A stretch of DNA of 64,000 nt from positions 870,501-934,500 of the forward strand of contig NZ_LROY01000001.1 of assembly GCF_001639145.1 (NCBI RefSeq). The letters run 5' to 3'. A model generated the notes under the pieces. It did no database searches and was not told where the DNA came from. It was given only the letters and a program-made list of their open reading frames with translations. This DNA is from Microbulbifer sp. Q7. Its GTDB lineage: Bacteria; Pseudomonadota; Gammaproteobacteria; Pseudomonadales; Cellvibrionaceae. This document shows, one piece after another, positions 44,408-52,288 of the stretch. The translations under genes and the position numbers were made by a program. Each line of letters opens with the position of its first letter. Within the stretch, counting starts at the first letter, position 1.

Positions 44408-46345
44408 ATGTCTGAAGTGCACATCTATCCCGTGCCGGAAAAATTTGCCGCCGATGCCCTCGTCCGCGACGAGGATTACCTGCGCATGTACCAGCAGTCG
44501 GTGGAAGACCCCGACGGGTTCTGGTCACAACAGGCCAAGGACTTCCTCCAGTGGAGCAAACCTTTCACCAAGGTTGTCGAGGAAGACCTGACCAAGGGGC
44601 ACGCCGCCTGGTTTGCCGATGGCGAACTGAATGTCTCCGTGAACTGTATCGACCGCCACCTGCCCGCACGCGCGCAACAGACCGCGTTTATCTGGGAAGG
44701 CGATGACCCCGCCGACAGCAAAACCATTACCTATAGCGAGCTACATGAACAGGTCTGCCGACTGGCCAACCTGCTCAAGGCCCGCGGTGTGAACAAGGGC
44801 GATCGCGTCTGTATCTACATGCCGATGATCCCGGAAGCCGCCTACGCGATACTCGCCTGCAGCCGCATCGGTGCGGTGCACTCCGTGGTGTTCGGCGGCT
44901 TCTCCCCGGACTCCCTCAAGGACCGGATTCTCGATTCCGACTGCCGCCTGGTGATCACCGCGGACGAAGGTGTGCGCGGCGGTCGCAAAGTGCCCCTGAA
45001 AGCCAACGTGGACAAGGCCCTGGCCAAGTGCCCGGACGTGCACACCGCTATTGTGGTGAAGCGCACCGGTGCCAATGTGGACTGGGACAGCAAGCGCGAC
45101 ATCTGGTACGCAGAGTCTGTTGCCGAGCAGAGCAGCGAGTGCGCCCCGGAGCCGATGAACGCGGAAGACCCGCTGTTTATCCTGTACACCTCCGGCTCCA
45201 CCGGCAAGCCCAAAGGGGTGCTGCACACCACCGCCGGTTACCTGCTGATGTCCACAATGACCTTCAAATACGCCTTCGATTACAAAGAGGGCGATGTGTT
45301 CTGGTGTACCGCCGATGTGGGCTGGATTACCGGCCACAGCTACATTGTTTACGGCCCGCTGGCCGCCGGTGCCATCTCGCTGATGTTTGAAGGGGTGCCC
45401 ACCTACCCGGACGCGTCCCGCTGCTGGCAGGTGGTGGAAAAGCACAAGGTCAATATCTTCTATACCGCGCCCACCGCCATTCGCGCATTGATGGGCGCTG
45501 GTGACGACTATGTTACCCAGTGCGATCGCAGTTCCCTGAAACTGCTGGGCACCGTGGGCGAGCCGATCAACCCGGAAGCCTGGGAGTGGTATTACCAGGT
45601 GGTGGGCGACAAGCGCTGCCCGATCGTGGATACCTGGTGGCAGACCGAAACCGGTGCCCACCTGATCACGCCACTACCCGGTGCCACCACCCTGAAACCC
45701 GGCTCTGCCACCCGTCCTTTCTTCGGCGTGCAACCGGCACTGCTGGACGAGAAGGGGCAGGAGATTGACGGTGAAGGCGAGGGCGCCCTGGTGATGAAGG
45801 CCAGCTGGCCGAGCATGATCCGCAGTGTGTTTGGTGACCACCAACGCATGATCGACACCTACTTTTCTACCTTCCCCGGTTATTACTTCACCGGAGACGG
45901 CGCACGTCGCGATGCCGATGGCTACTACTGGATTACCGGGCGCATCGACGACGTACTCAATGTCTCCGGCCACCGCCTGGGTACTGCGGAAATCGAAAGT
46001 GCGATCGTATTGCACGAGGATACCGCCGAAGCCGCCGTGGTGGGTTACCCGCACGATATCAAGGGGCAGGGCATTTACTGCTACGTCACCCTGAAAAACG
46101 GCCGCGAGCCGTCGGAAGAGCTGCGCAAGGAGTTGATCGACCTGTGTGTGCAGGAAATCGGCCCCATCGCCAAACCCGACATCATCCAGTGGGCCCCGGG
46201 CCTGCCGAAAACCCGCTCCGGCAAGATCATGCGCCGTATCCTGCGCAAGATCGCGTGTAACGAGCTGGATTCGCTGGGGGATACCTCGACGCTTGCCGAT
46301 CCCTCTGTGGTTGATGAGCTGGTGGACCATCGCGCCAACAAATAA
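44408..46345 (+). CDS. acs: acetyl-CoA synthetase Acs
   Basis: 645 residues; acetate + ATP + CoA to acetyl-CoA via acetyl-AMP. The ANL N-terminus is followed by P-loop [24 protein letters not shown] (motif 5) and [20 protein letters not shown] (hinge). The C-terminal [16 protein letters not shown] holds the catalytic lysine, which is turned off by acetylation in Salmonella Acs. Length equals E. coli Acs (652) within a few residues. GGGAG before ATG. A GNAT-fusion gene and a deacetylase gene just upstream could control that lysine. Confidence 0.96.
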   Translation: MSEVHIYPVPEKFAADALVRDEDYLRMYQQSVEDPDGFWSQQAKDFLQWSKPFTKVVEEDLTKGHAAWFADGELNVSVNCIDRHLPARAQQTAFIWEGDDPADSKTITYSELHEQVCRLANLLKARGVNKGDRVCIYMPMIPEAAYAILACSRIGAVHSVVFGGFSPDSLKDRILDSDCRLVITADEGVRGGRKVPLKANVDKALAKCPDVHTAIVVKRTGANVDWDSKRDIWYAESVAEQSSECAPEPMNAEDPLFILYTSGSTGKPKGVLHTTAGYLLMSTMTFKYAFDYKEGDVFWCTADVGWITGHSYIVYGPLAAGAISLMFEGVPTYPDASRCWQVVEKHKVNIFYTAPTAIRALMGAGDDYVTQCDRSSLKLLGTVGEPINPEAWEWYYQVVGDKRCPIVDTWWQTETGAHLITPLPGATTLKPGSATRPFFGVQPALLDEKGQEIDGEGEGALVMKASWPSMIRSVFGDHQRMIDTYFSTFPGYYFTGDGARRDADGYYWITGRIDDVLNVSGHRLGTAEIESAIVLHEDTAEAAVVGYPHDIKGQGIYCYVTLKNGREPSEELRKELIDLCVQEIGPIAKPDIIQWAPGLPKTRSGKIMRRILRKIACNELDSLGDTSTLADPSVVDELVDHRANK

Positions 46346-46389
46346 TTGCGGTGCTGAGTAACTGAGTGCTCTGTTTTGCCTCCTGCGGC

Positions 46390-46513
46390 GGCGGAGCACT
46401 GGGTATTTGTTTTCGAAACTGAGCTAGGCGCCTCCGTTACTACATCCCTGTAGGCTGCGTCGGCGACGTCCATGTCGCCGACGCTTTCGAAAACGAATCC
46501 CCGGCGCTCCACC
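46390..46513 (+). repeat. palindromic element copy 9 (orientation A, variant spacer)
   Basis: Outer stem 46390-46418 with 46485-46513, 29 bp with several wobble or mismatched positions. The inside is 66 nt, longer than usual, because GAGCTAGGCGCC (46421-46432) with its flank replaces the usual CCGCTGTG. Inner hairpin CGTCGGCGAC-GTCCAT-GTCGCCGACG. Pairs with copy 10 across 109 bp. Confidence 0.82.
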
Positions 46514-46622
46514 TTCACTTCCTGGTTTGATCTTTCATAAGCCACCGCCACATCATTTTCGGCGAAAATATCCAAGATGGATGTCTCCGCACTACTTACG
46601 CAGACATTCGGTTTTATGCGAA

Positions 46623-46733
46623 GGGCAAGCGCTGGGAGAGGGTTTTCAGGAGCGTCGCAAACAGGAAGTTTGCGCCGCAGCGCCCAGGGATGGGTGTACA
46701 GCGGTCCTGAAAACCCTCTCCCAGTGATTGCCC
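46623..46733 (-). repeat. palindromic element copy 10 (orientation B)
   Basis: Outer stem 46623-46651 with 46705-46733, 29 bp, two imperfect positions. Inner hairpin GCAAAC-AGGAA-GTTTGC; core CGCCCAGGGATGGGTGTAC. Right flank CCGCCACCG. Together with copy 9 it fills most of the 514-bp gap between acs and the universal stress protein gene; nothing else is seen there. Confidence 0.9.
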
Positions 46734-46859
46734 GCCACCGCGCGAGATCAATAGGTACCACAGGTTAGCCACACTTGATTTGAACCAAGACAAAATCCCG
46801 ATCCGGTGATTTAATGCCTATAAAGGTATTGGATACATCCCAGCAGCACCGGAGGCCGC

Positions 46860-47711
46860 ATGCAGAATATTCTTGTTATTCTCGACAAGCCCAAGCACGA
46901 GCAAATCGCCCTGGAGCGCGCCCTTGAGCTGGCGCAGAAATCCGGTGCCAGGCTGCAGCTGGCCAGTTTTGTGTATGAGCCGGTCGCCTCTATCCCTATG
47001 CTGTCCGGGGCAGTGCTCGACGTTCGCGATCAACTCCAGACCGAGCGCCGCCAGTGGCTGGATGAGCTGCAGCAAAAATACACGCTCCCCGAAGGCTCCA
47101 CCGCTGACGTCATCTGGCATCACGACATTCCTTCCTGGGCTCTCAGCTACCTCGCCGACAACCCCGTCGACCTGGTGGTAAAAACCGCCCAGAAACAATT
47201 TGCACGCGGCGGCTTCGGCTCCATCGACTGGCGCCTGATCGAAAGTCTTCCGGTGCCCCTGTGGCTCGCCGTTAGTACCCACTGGGTCAAGCGCGACCGC
47301 ATCGTTGCCGCACTGGACCCCGCCGTGGAAAATACCCTGCACGTTGCACTCAACCAGCGTGCGCTCAAACTCGGCGAGCAACTGGGTAAGCTGCTCGGTG
47401 CCGAGCTCGAAGCCGTAGCCTGCGTGCCCGCTACAGACGAAATCAAAGACCTGGATGCCTTCCGCGAGCAGGCCGGTGCACTGTTGCAAACGATCGACCA
47501 GGTGATCGCCGACAGTGGCGCAGAGTGTAAGAAAACCCACTTTGTTACCGGCAAGCCGGCCGCCGAAGTCAATCGGGTGGTGGACCGCAACAAGGCGCGC
47601 ATGATCCTGGTGGGGCGCGGTGTGCGCAAGGGGCCAAAAGGGTTCCTGCTGGGGAATACCGCCGAGCGGATTCTGGGCCGTGCCAATACCGATGTGGTTA
47701 TTGTTCCCTGA
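46860..47711 (+). CDS. tandem universal stress protein (UspE-like)
   Basis: 283 residues with two Usp domains: N-half opens MQNILVILDKPKHEQIALER. The C-half ends with the ATP-type loop MILVGRGVRKGPKGFLLGNTAERIL and VVIVP, close to the G-2x-G-9x-G-S/T pattern. UspE-type tandem proteins affect stress survival and adhesion or motility; mechanism uncertain. GGAGG 4 nt before ATG. 53 nt upstream of a small membrane protein gene, possibly cotranscribed. Confidence 0.88.
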   Translation: MQNILVILDKPKHEQIALERALELAQKSGARLQLASFVYEPVASIPMLSGAVLDVRDQLQTERRQWLDELQQKYTLPEGSTADVIWHHDIPSWALSYLADNPVDLVVKTAQKQFARGGFGSIDWRLIESLPVPLWLAVSTHWVKRDRIVAALDPAVENTLHVALNQRALKLGEQLGKLLGAELEAVACVPATDEIKDLDAFREQAGALLQTIDQVIADSGAECKKTHFVTGKPAAEVNRVVDRNKARMILVGRGVRKGPKGFLLGNTAERILGRANTDVVIVP

Positions 47712-47764
47712 GTTGGGCACTCACGACTCGATACAGACCCGCTATAAAAATAAGGAATTCCGAG

Positions 47765-48181
47765 GTGAAAGAACAGCAGTACCTCTGCGAGCACTATCGC
47801 TTTAACGCCGAGCAGCGCCTCAAGGCATTCAATTTTTTTGTCGTGTTATCGATGTTTGCGGACGGTGGAGTATTCACCGCCGTGGAAAAAGGTTTTCACC
47901 CCCTCATACTGGTGATGCTCGGCGGGTTTGTGGTGATTGTGTCCTGTGTTTTCTGGGTAATGGACCTGCGCAGCCGGGCGCTATTGAATCTTGCAGTGCC
48001 CGGCCTGCGCGCTATTGAACAGCAATTACCGGAAACGGCGCGCGTCTTCAGTCGAGACCTGCATACACAGCATCGTTTTATTCGTTACACCTTTGCCATC
48101 CGCGCCCTGATCCTGGGGCAGTTTATCTGCGGCACCGCTGTCGTGGTTTATGGCGCGCTTTCCTTTCTGGGGCTGGTCTGA
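47765..48181 (+). CDS. small uncharacterised membrane protein
   Basis: 138 residues, GTG start (AAGGAA about 7 nt upstream). Three likely TM helices: about 22-38 (AFNFFVVLSMFADGGVF), about 44-66 (LILVMLGGFVVIVSCVFWVM) and about 115-136 (ALILGQFICGTAVVVYGALS). A soluble helix between the second and third is expected in the cytosol. I do not recognise a family beyond a likeness to proteins annotated as RipA-like or hypothetical. Same strand as usp. Confidence 0.7.
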   Translation: MKEQQYLCEHYRFNAEQRLKAFNFFVVLSMFADGGVFTAVEKGFHPLILVMLGGFVVIVSCVFWVMDLRSRALLNLAVPGLRAIEQQLPETARVFSRDLHTQHRFIRYTFAIRALILGQFICGTAVVVYGALSFLGLV

Positions 48182-48217
48182 CGTCTCTTGTCCGGGCCGG
48201 CTCCCGTTATCCCCGAA

Positions 48218-48274
48218 TTCTCCTCTCTCCTCTCTCCTCTCTTCTCTCGCTCTCCACTCTCCCCATCCTCTCCT
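48218..48274 (+). repeat. polypyrimidine (TCTCTCC-type) tract
   Basis: 57 bases almost wholly C/T, built of short TCTCC/TCTCT repeats, in the 160-bp leader between the membrane protein and VOC genes. Prone to slippage and to H-DNA or R-loop formation; a C-rich Rho-type site is possible. Confidence 0.75.
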
Positions 48275-48341
48275 GTGCCGGGCCTTCTATACTGATTTTC
48301 CGGAAACGGGATCCGATTTTGTCGCGCCAGGGAGAGAAAAA

Positions 48342-48716
48342 ATGTTGGACCATATCGGGCTGATAGTGCACGACTACCAGCGCAGTAAAGCGTTTTACCA
48401 GTCCGCGCTGGCACCGCTCGGTTACGAGCTGGTGATGGAAATGGCCGGGTGGGCGGGCTTCGGCTGGGGTGGCAAGCCACAGCTACTGATCAAGGGCGGC
48501 TCCAGCACCGCACCCGCGGTGCATATCGCGTTTAGCGCCGAAGACCGGGAAACGGTACAGGCGTTTCACAAGGCCGCCATCGAAGCTGGCGGCAAGGATA
48601 ACGGTGCGCCGGGGCTGCGACCGGAATACCATGAACACTATTACGGCGCTTATGTGCTGGATCCGGACGGGCACAATATCGAAGTGGTATGCCATATCCC
48701 TGCCGACGCGTTCTGA
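48342..48716 (+). CDS. VOC (glyoxalase/dioxygenase-like) protein
   Basis: 124 residues of paired beta-alpha-beta-beta-beta units: MLDHIGLIVHDYQRSKAFYQSALAPLG and VLDPDGHNIEVVCH (metal-type His and Glu). Small VOC proteins include glyoxalase I, fosfomycin resistance proteins and isomerases; nothing marks the substrate here. GGAGAG 5 nt before ATG. Followed at 24 nt by the DUF389 gene. Confidence 0.85.
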   Translation: MLDHIGLIVHDYQRSKAFYQSALAPLGYELVMEMAGWAGFGWGGKPQLLIKGGSSTAPAVHIAFSAEDRETVQAFHKAAIEAGGKDNGAPGLRPEYHEHYYGAYVLDPDGHNIEVVCHIPADAF

Positions 48717-48740
48717 TCTCAGCCTGCCACAGGTAAGCGC

Positions 48741-49727
48741 ATGAAACTGCTCGCTATTCTCGCCGACGTAAAAGATGCGGAACGCGTTGCCGCCATTGCA
48801 GAGACCTGCGCGGCGGAAGAATTTCGTCTCGATGCCCAGGTTCCCAGCGGGCACCAGAGCATGCGCATGCTGGTGAGTGACGACAAGGTGCAGTCGGCGC
48901 TGGACCTGCTGGCACCGCTGGTGGAAGGGGTCGCCGGCGCACGGGTGCTGGTGATTCCGGTAGAGGTCTCGCTGCCCCAGCAGAGTGAGGCGGAGCGCAA
49001 GAAGGAGGACTCGGCACTGGCGGCGCGCGAAGCGCTGTATGCCACTGCGGAGAAGAGTGCGCGCCTGGACCGGGATTATGTGGTGCTGGTAGTACTCTCG
49101 ACCCTGGTGGCGGCGATCGGGCTGCTGGAAGACAACGTGGCGGTGATCATTGGCGCCATGGTGATTGCGCCCCTGCTGGGACCCAACATGGCCTTTGGTC
49201 TGGGTACAGCGCTGGGCGATACGGCGCTGATGCGCAGCGCCCTGGCATCCCTGTCGGTGGGTGTGCTGGTGGCGACGGTCATCTCCGTAATAATCGGGCT
49301 AGTGTGGCCGTGGGATGCGTTCAGTGAGGAGCTACTGGCGCGCACCAACGTGGGCTGGGATTCGGTGGCGCTGGCACTTGCCTCCGGCGCCGCAGCGGCG
49401 CTTTCCATGACCACAGGCCTGTCGAGTGTGCTGGTGGGTGTTATGGTGGCGGTGGCGCTGCTGCCGCCGGCGGCGACCTTTGGCATGATGCTCGGCGCCG
49501 GCAAGTGGGAGCTGGCGGCCGGAGCGGGATTGTTACTGGCGGTGAATATCGTGTGCGTGAACCTGGCCTGCAAGCTGGTGTTCCTGTTCCAAGACATTGA
49601 GCCGCGCACCTGGTGGCAGAAGAAATCCGCGCACCGCTCGATGAAAATCTACATCACCGTGTGGGTAGTGACCCTGCTGCTGCTCTCCCTGGCCATTCAT
49701 CTGCGCCACCAATTTAACCTTCAGTGA
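48741..49727 (+). CDS. DUF389 (TIGR00341-type) membrane protein
   Basis: 328 residues: a cytosolic N domain (about 1-80; MKLLAILADVKDAERVAAI) then about six TM helices. The family hallmark follows: LEDNVAVIIGAMVIAPLLGPNMA and LMRSALASLSVGVLVA, then ALSMTTGLSSVLVGVMVAVALLP-type helices. Function unknown; some relatives are linked to osmotic or metal stress. Overlaps convergently by 7 nt the padR gene. Confidence 0.88.
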   Translation: MKLLAILADVKDAERVAAIAETCAAEEFRLDAQVPSGHQSMRMLVSDDKVQSALDLLAPLVEGVAGARVLVIPVEVSLPQQSEAERKKEDSALAAREALYATAEKSARLDRDYVVLVVLSTLVAAIGLLEDNVAVIIGAMVIAPLLGPNMAFGLGTALGDTALMRSALASLSVGVLVATVISVIIGLVWPWDAFSEELLARTNVGWDSVALALASGAAAALSMTTGLSSVLVGVMVAVALLPPAATFGMMLGAGKWELAAGAGLLLAVNIVCVNLACKLVFLFQDIEPRTWWQKKSAHRSMKIYITVWVVTLLLLSLAIHLRHQFNLQ

Positions 49728-50344
49728 TTGTGTCCCTCCGGGCCCTGCGCCCCCGCTTGTCCCTCGTGTTTCCCTTGTTTCTCGAGTTCCAGTTTCTCCG
49801 CTTCTAATCTGTCTACCTCGAGTCGCTCGAGTAACTGCTCCGCCCAGCGTATCCAGGTTTTTTCCGTTTCGATGCCAAGCAGCAGCGGCTGGTGCGCCAG
49901 CCACAGGCGCTGCTGCTGTTCCACAGGCCGGCTGTAGAACCGCTGGTTCTGGGCTTCGTAGGTGGCGAGCATCGCCCGGTGTTCCTGTAGATGCCGCTCT
50001 ACTTCAGTGCGCAACTGGGTGTTGCTCAGGTGGTGGCCGGCGAACAGCTGGATCAGAAACGGCTCGCGGATTTTCTGTGCGGCAGCGGGCTTGGCCGCCC
50101 ACTCCGCCAGGGCGGTGCGCCCGGCTGCGGTGAGCGAATACACCTTTTTATCTGGCCGCCCGTCCTGGGGCTGCTCGGCGCAGTCCAGCAGGCCTTCCCC
50201 GTGCAGTTTGTGCAGCTCGCGGTACATCTGCTGGTGGCTAGCGCTCCAGAAGTAGCTGACGCTGCGCTCGAAGCGCCGTTTGAGGTCGTAGCCACTGCCG
50301 GGCTCGATGTCCAGCAGGGTCAGTACGGCAAATCTCAGTGACAT
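49721..50344 (-). CDS. PadR-family transcriptional regulator
   Basis: 207 residues: N-terminal winged helix (about 1-85; FAVLTLLDIEPGSGYDLKRRF, QQMYRELHKLHGEGLLD, wing DGRPDKKVYSLTAAG) and a helical Vir_act_alpha_C dimerisation part (about 95-175). The tail is Glu/Gln/Gly/His-rich. PadR proteins repress efflux or detoxification genes and lose DNA on binding a phenolic or drug. A perfect palindrome at 50398-50423, 54 nt upstream of the start, is its probable own operator and may also act on alaE. ATG at 50344 gives the canonical N-terminus. Confidence 0.88.
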   Translation of the reverse strand: MSLRFAVLTLLDIEPGSGYDLKRRFERSVSYFWSASHQQMYRELHKLHGEGLLDCAEQPQDGRPDKKVYSLTAAGRTALAEWAAKPAAAQKIREPFLIQLFAGHHLSNTQLRTEVERHLQEHRAMLATYEAQNQRFYSRPVEQQQRLWLAHQPLLLGIETEKTWIRWAEQLLERLEVDRLEAEKLELEKQGKHEGQAGAQGPEGHNH

Positions 50345-50397
50345 GATTCTGTTGCTTTCGCCGGGTTGAGGAGAGCGCGCGGCGCCCGGGCTCCAAG

Positions 50398-50423
50398 CCG
50401 CTATGCAAGTAGTTGCATAGCGG
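50398..50423. promoter_or_regulatory. probable PadR operator
   Basis: Perfect inverted repeat CCGCTATGCAA-GTAG-TTGCATAGCGG, 11 bp per half. ATGCAA/TTGCAT inside fits the dyad type bound by PadR regulators. Sits between divergent padR and alaE. Confidence 0.75.
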
Positions 50424-50627
50424 TGCGGCCGTTTGCGCAGTGTAATCCCTGGCGGCCCAGACGGCACGGGGTAGGTGCGCGGAATCGCGCGGCGGGAAAA
50501 GGGGAGGCGCAGCGGAAATTCAGTTTTATTAGTGTGACTATTTCGTCATATCTAATTGTTTAGGATGTCTATGCATAATTTAATTAAAATTTAATCTTGC
50601 GAGCCTAGCATTTCCATTTTTTGTGGA

Positions 50628-50633
50628 TATAAT
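50628..50633 (+). promoter_or_regulatory. possible alaE -10 element
   Basis: Consensus TATAAT 87 bp before the alaE start in an AT-rich stretch (50520-50633). No good -35 at 16-18 bp, so an activator or other element may be needed. The 375-bp gap 50345-50719 otherwise holds only the PadR palindrome. Confidence 0.4.
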
Positions 50634-50719
50634 CGCCGGCGCCACCAAAAGTGGCTGAATAATGTCCAGAAGCAATTTCGGCCGGTTACCCTCCGGTCGT
50701 ATATCGGGTCCTTGTTAGC

Positions 50720-51292
50720 ATGTCACCGCAATCCCTGTCTCAGGCTACCGAAGCCATCCCCGTTTCCCCGCCCGTCATGGTGTGGGAAGACGAGCAGCCT
50801 GTTGAGACCAAGCAGTCCACCAATACACAGCTCAATGCGCGGCAGAACCGCCGCACCCGGCGGGATGAATGGCTGCTGGATGTGTTCGCCATGAACAGCT
50901 TTTCCTGGGTGATTGCGATCCCCATCGAGCTGTTGCTGGCGGGAATGAGCTGGCGTGAGCATATTCAGGTACGCCTGCTGGCGGTGGTCTTCAATACCCT
51001 GATTGCGCGTCCGTTCAGCATCTATCGCAACTGGGTTGTGGCGCGATTCGGGGGCGGTGGCGTTGTGCACAATTACGCGGTCGATACCTTCGTGTTTCTT
51101 AGTTTTCAGTTGCCCCTGTATACCCTGAACATGATTCTGGGCGGCGCATCTGCCGGAGAAATCGCTACAGCCTGTCTCACGTTCGTCATGATTGCCGGCG
51201 CGCTCGGCCGCCCCTATGGCATGTACCTCGACTGTCTGCGCCGTCTGTGGCTGAATAGGCGTCCGGCGGCAGACACCTGCTCTGCCGGCTGA
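50720..51292 (+). CDS. alaE: L-alanine exporter AlaE-like protein
   Basis: 190 residues. A polar N-terminal tail of about 45 residues precedes an AlaE core of four TM helices: VFAMNSFSWVIAIPIELLLAGMSW, NTLIARPFSIYRNWV, VDTFVFLSFQLPLYTLNMIL, and ALGRPYGMYLDCLRRLW. The order and the repeated RP-x-x-x-YR/YLD signature match E. coli AlaE (149 aa); the N-terminal extension is extra. Exports excess alanine through the inner membrane. Divergent from padR. Confidence 0.82.
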   Translation: MSPQSLSQATEAIPVSPPVMVWEDEQPVETKQSTNTQLNARQNRRTRRDEWLLDVFAMNSFSWVIAIPIELLLAGMSWREHIQVRLLAVVFNTLIARPFSIYRNWVVARFGGGGVVHNYAVDTFVFLSFQLPLYTLNMILGGASAGEIATACLTFVMIAGALGRPYGMYLDCLRRLWLNRRPAADTCSAG

Positions 51293-51332
51293 GCGATTTT
51301 TCCTGTAACAGCGTGGGGCGGGGTTTCCCGGT

Positions 51333-52040
51333 ATGCAGAACAAGCACATAGAAAACAACGGCATACAGAGTGATATGGCCGCTATCGGGGTCATTGCCGG
51401 TACCGCCACGGATACCCGCTTCGGTCTGGAATTTCTGGCCGCCCGCAATGTGCCAGGCATGGGCCTCGCCATCTCCAGTTCACCGCAGGCCCAGACCCAG
51501 TTGCAGGCGCTGGGGCGCAGCGAGCTTACCGCGCAGCTGATCCAGGCAATCGAGCGCTTGCAGAATGCAGGGGCGGGTGCGGCAATGATCTACTGCAACT
51601 CCCTTTCCGGTGCGGTGGATATGGTGGCGGTGCGCTCGGCTGCGGCGATCCCGGTGATTTCACCGCTGGATGTGTATGCGGAGCTAACCCAGCGCTACCG
51701 GAACTTTGGCCTGCTGGCGGCGAACTGCCAGAGCTGCGCCAACATTGAACGGGAAATCCTGTCTGGTAACCCTTCCGCCAAAGTCATTGGCATCGGCAAC
51801 CTGCAGATTGTGGAAGACATCGAGGACGGTATGCCGGCTGCGACGATCGTACGGCAGCATGCACTGGATGACCTGGCCGCGGCGCTGGTGAAAAGTGGCG
51901 TACAGATTCTTATCCTCGGTTGTACCCATTTCGACTACTTTTATGAGGAGCTGCTGTTGCACTGCGATGGAACACGGCTGTTCCTGCCTTCCGAGCGAAT
52001 GCTGGCAATTTTGCAGGAGCGGGCCGTCCAGGCCGCGTAA
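51333..52040 (+). CDS. aspartate/glutamate racemase family protein
   Basis: 235 residues with the two-cysteine racemase fold: GVIAGTATDTRFG at the start, first Cys in MIYCNSLSGAVDM, second in LILGCTHFDYF, with His after it as in Asp/Glu racemases. Substrate (Asp, Glu or hydantoin) is not evident. The start may be ATG at 51333 or the ATG at 51375, which begins at the conserved strand; neither has a strong site. 40 nt after alaE on the same strand, so the two could be one unit handling amino acids. Confidence 0.85.
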   Translation: MQNKHIENNGIQSDMAAIGVIAGTATDTRFGLEFLAARNVPGMGLAISSSPQAQTQLQALGRSELTAQLIQAIERLQNAGAGAAMIYCNSLSGAVDMVAVRSAAAIPVISPLDVYAELTQRYRNFGLLAANCQSCANIEREILSGNPSAKVIGIGNLQIVEDIEDGMPAATIVRQHALDDLAAALVKSGVQILILGCTHFDYFYEELLLHCDGTRLFLPSERMLAILQERAVQAA

Positions 52041-52288
52041 TAGTTGATCGATTCAACTGGTACGGGTGTCTATTTGCGCCTTATGCCGCATTTTCACACT
52101 GTATTTTCTGCCAAATGGCGTAAAATAGTCTTGTTCATGCTCCGGGGTTGGAGTATCAATCGCGCGAGCAAGCGCTCACAAATAATCGGATAGGCTGCCC
52201 GGCGTTCACCCGCGGGGGTTTGCAGTAGGCAGGTTAAGCCGTCCGACCGGGTCGCAGGAATGACCCGGTACATAATTGGTTTTCAAGG

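Noticed and set aside
32778..46768. Short open frames across the elements giving a recurrent RRSAQGWVHSG-type peptide
   Set aside because: The similarity comes from the repeat DNA itself; frames have no ribosome sites and the stems explain the conservation.
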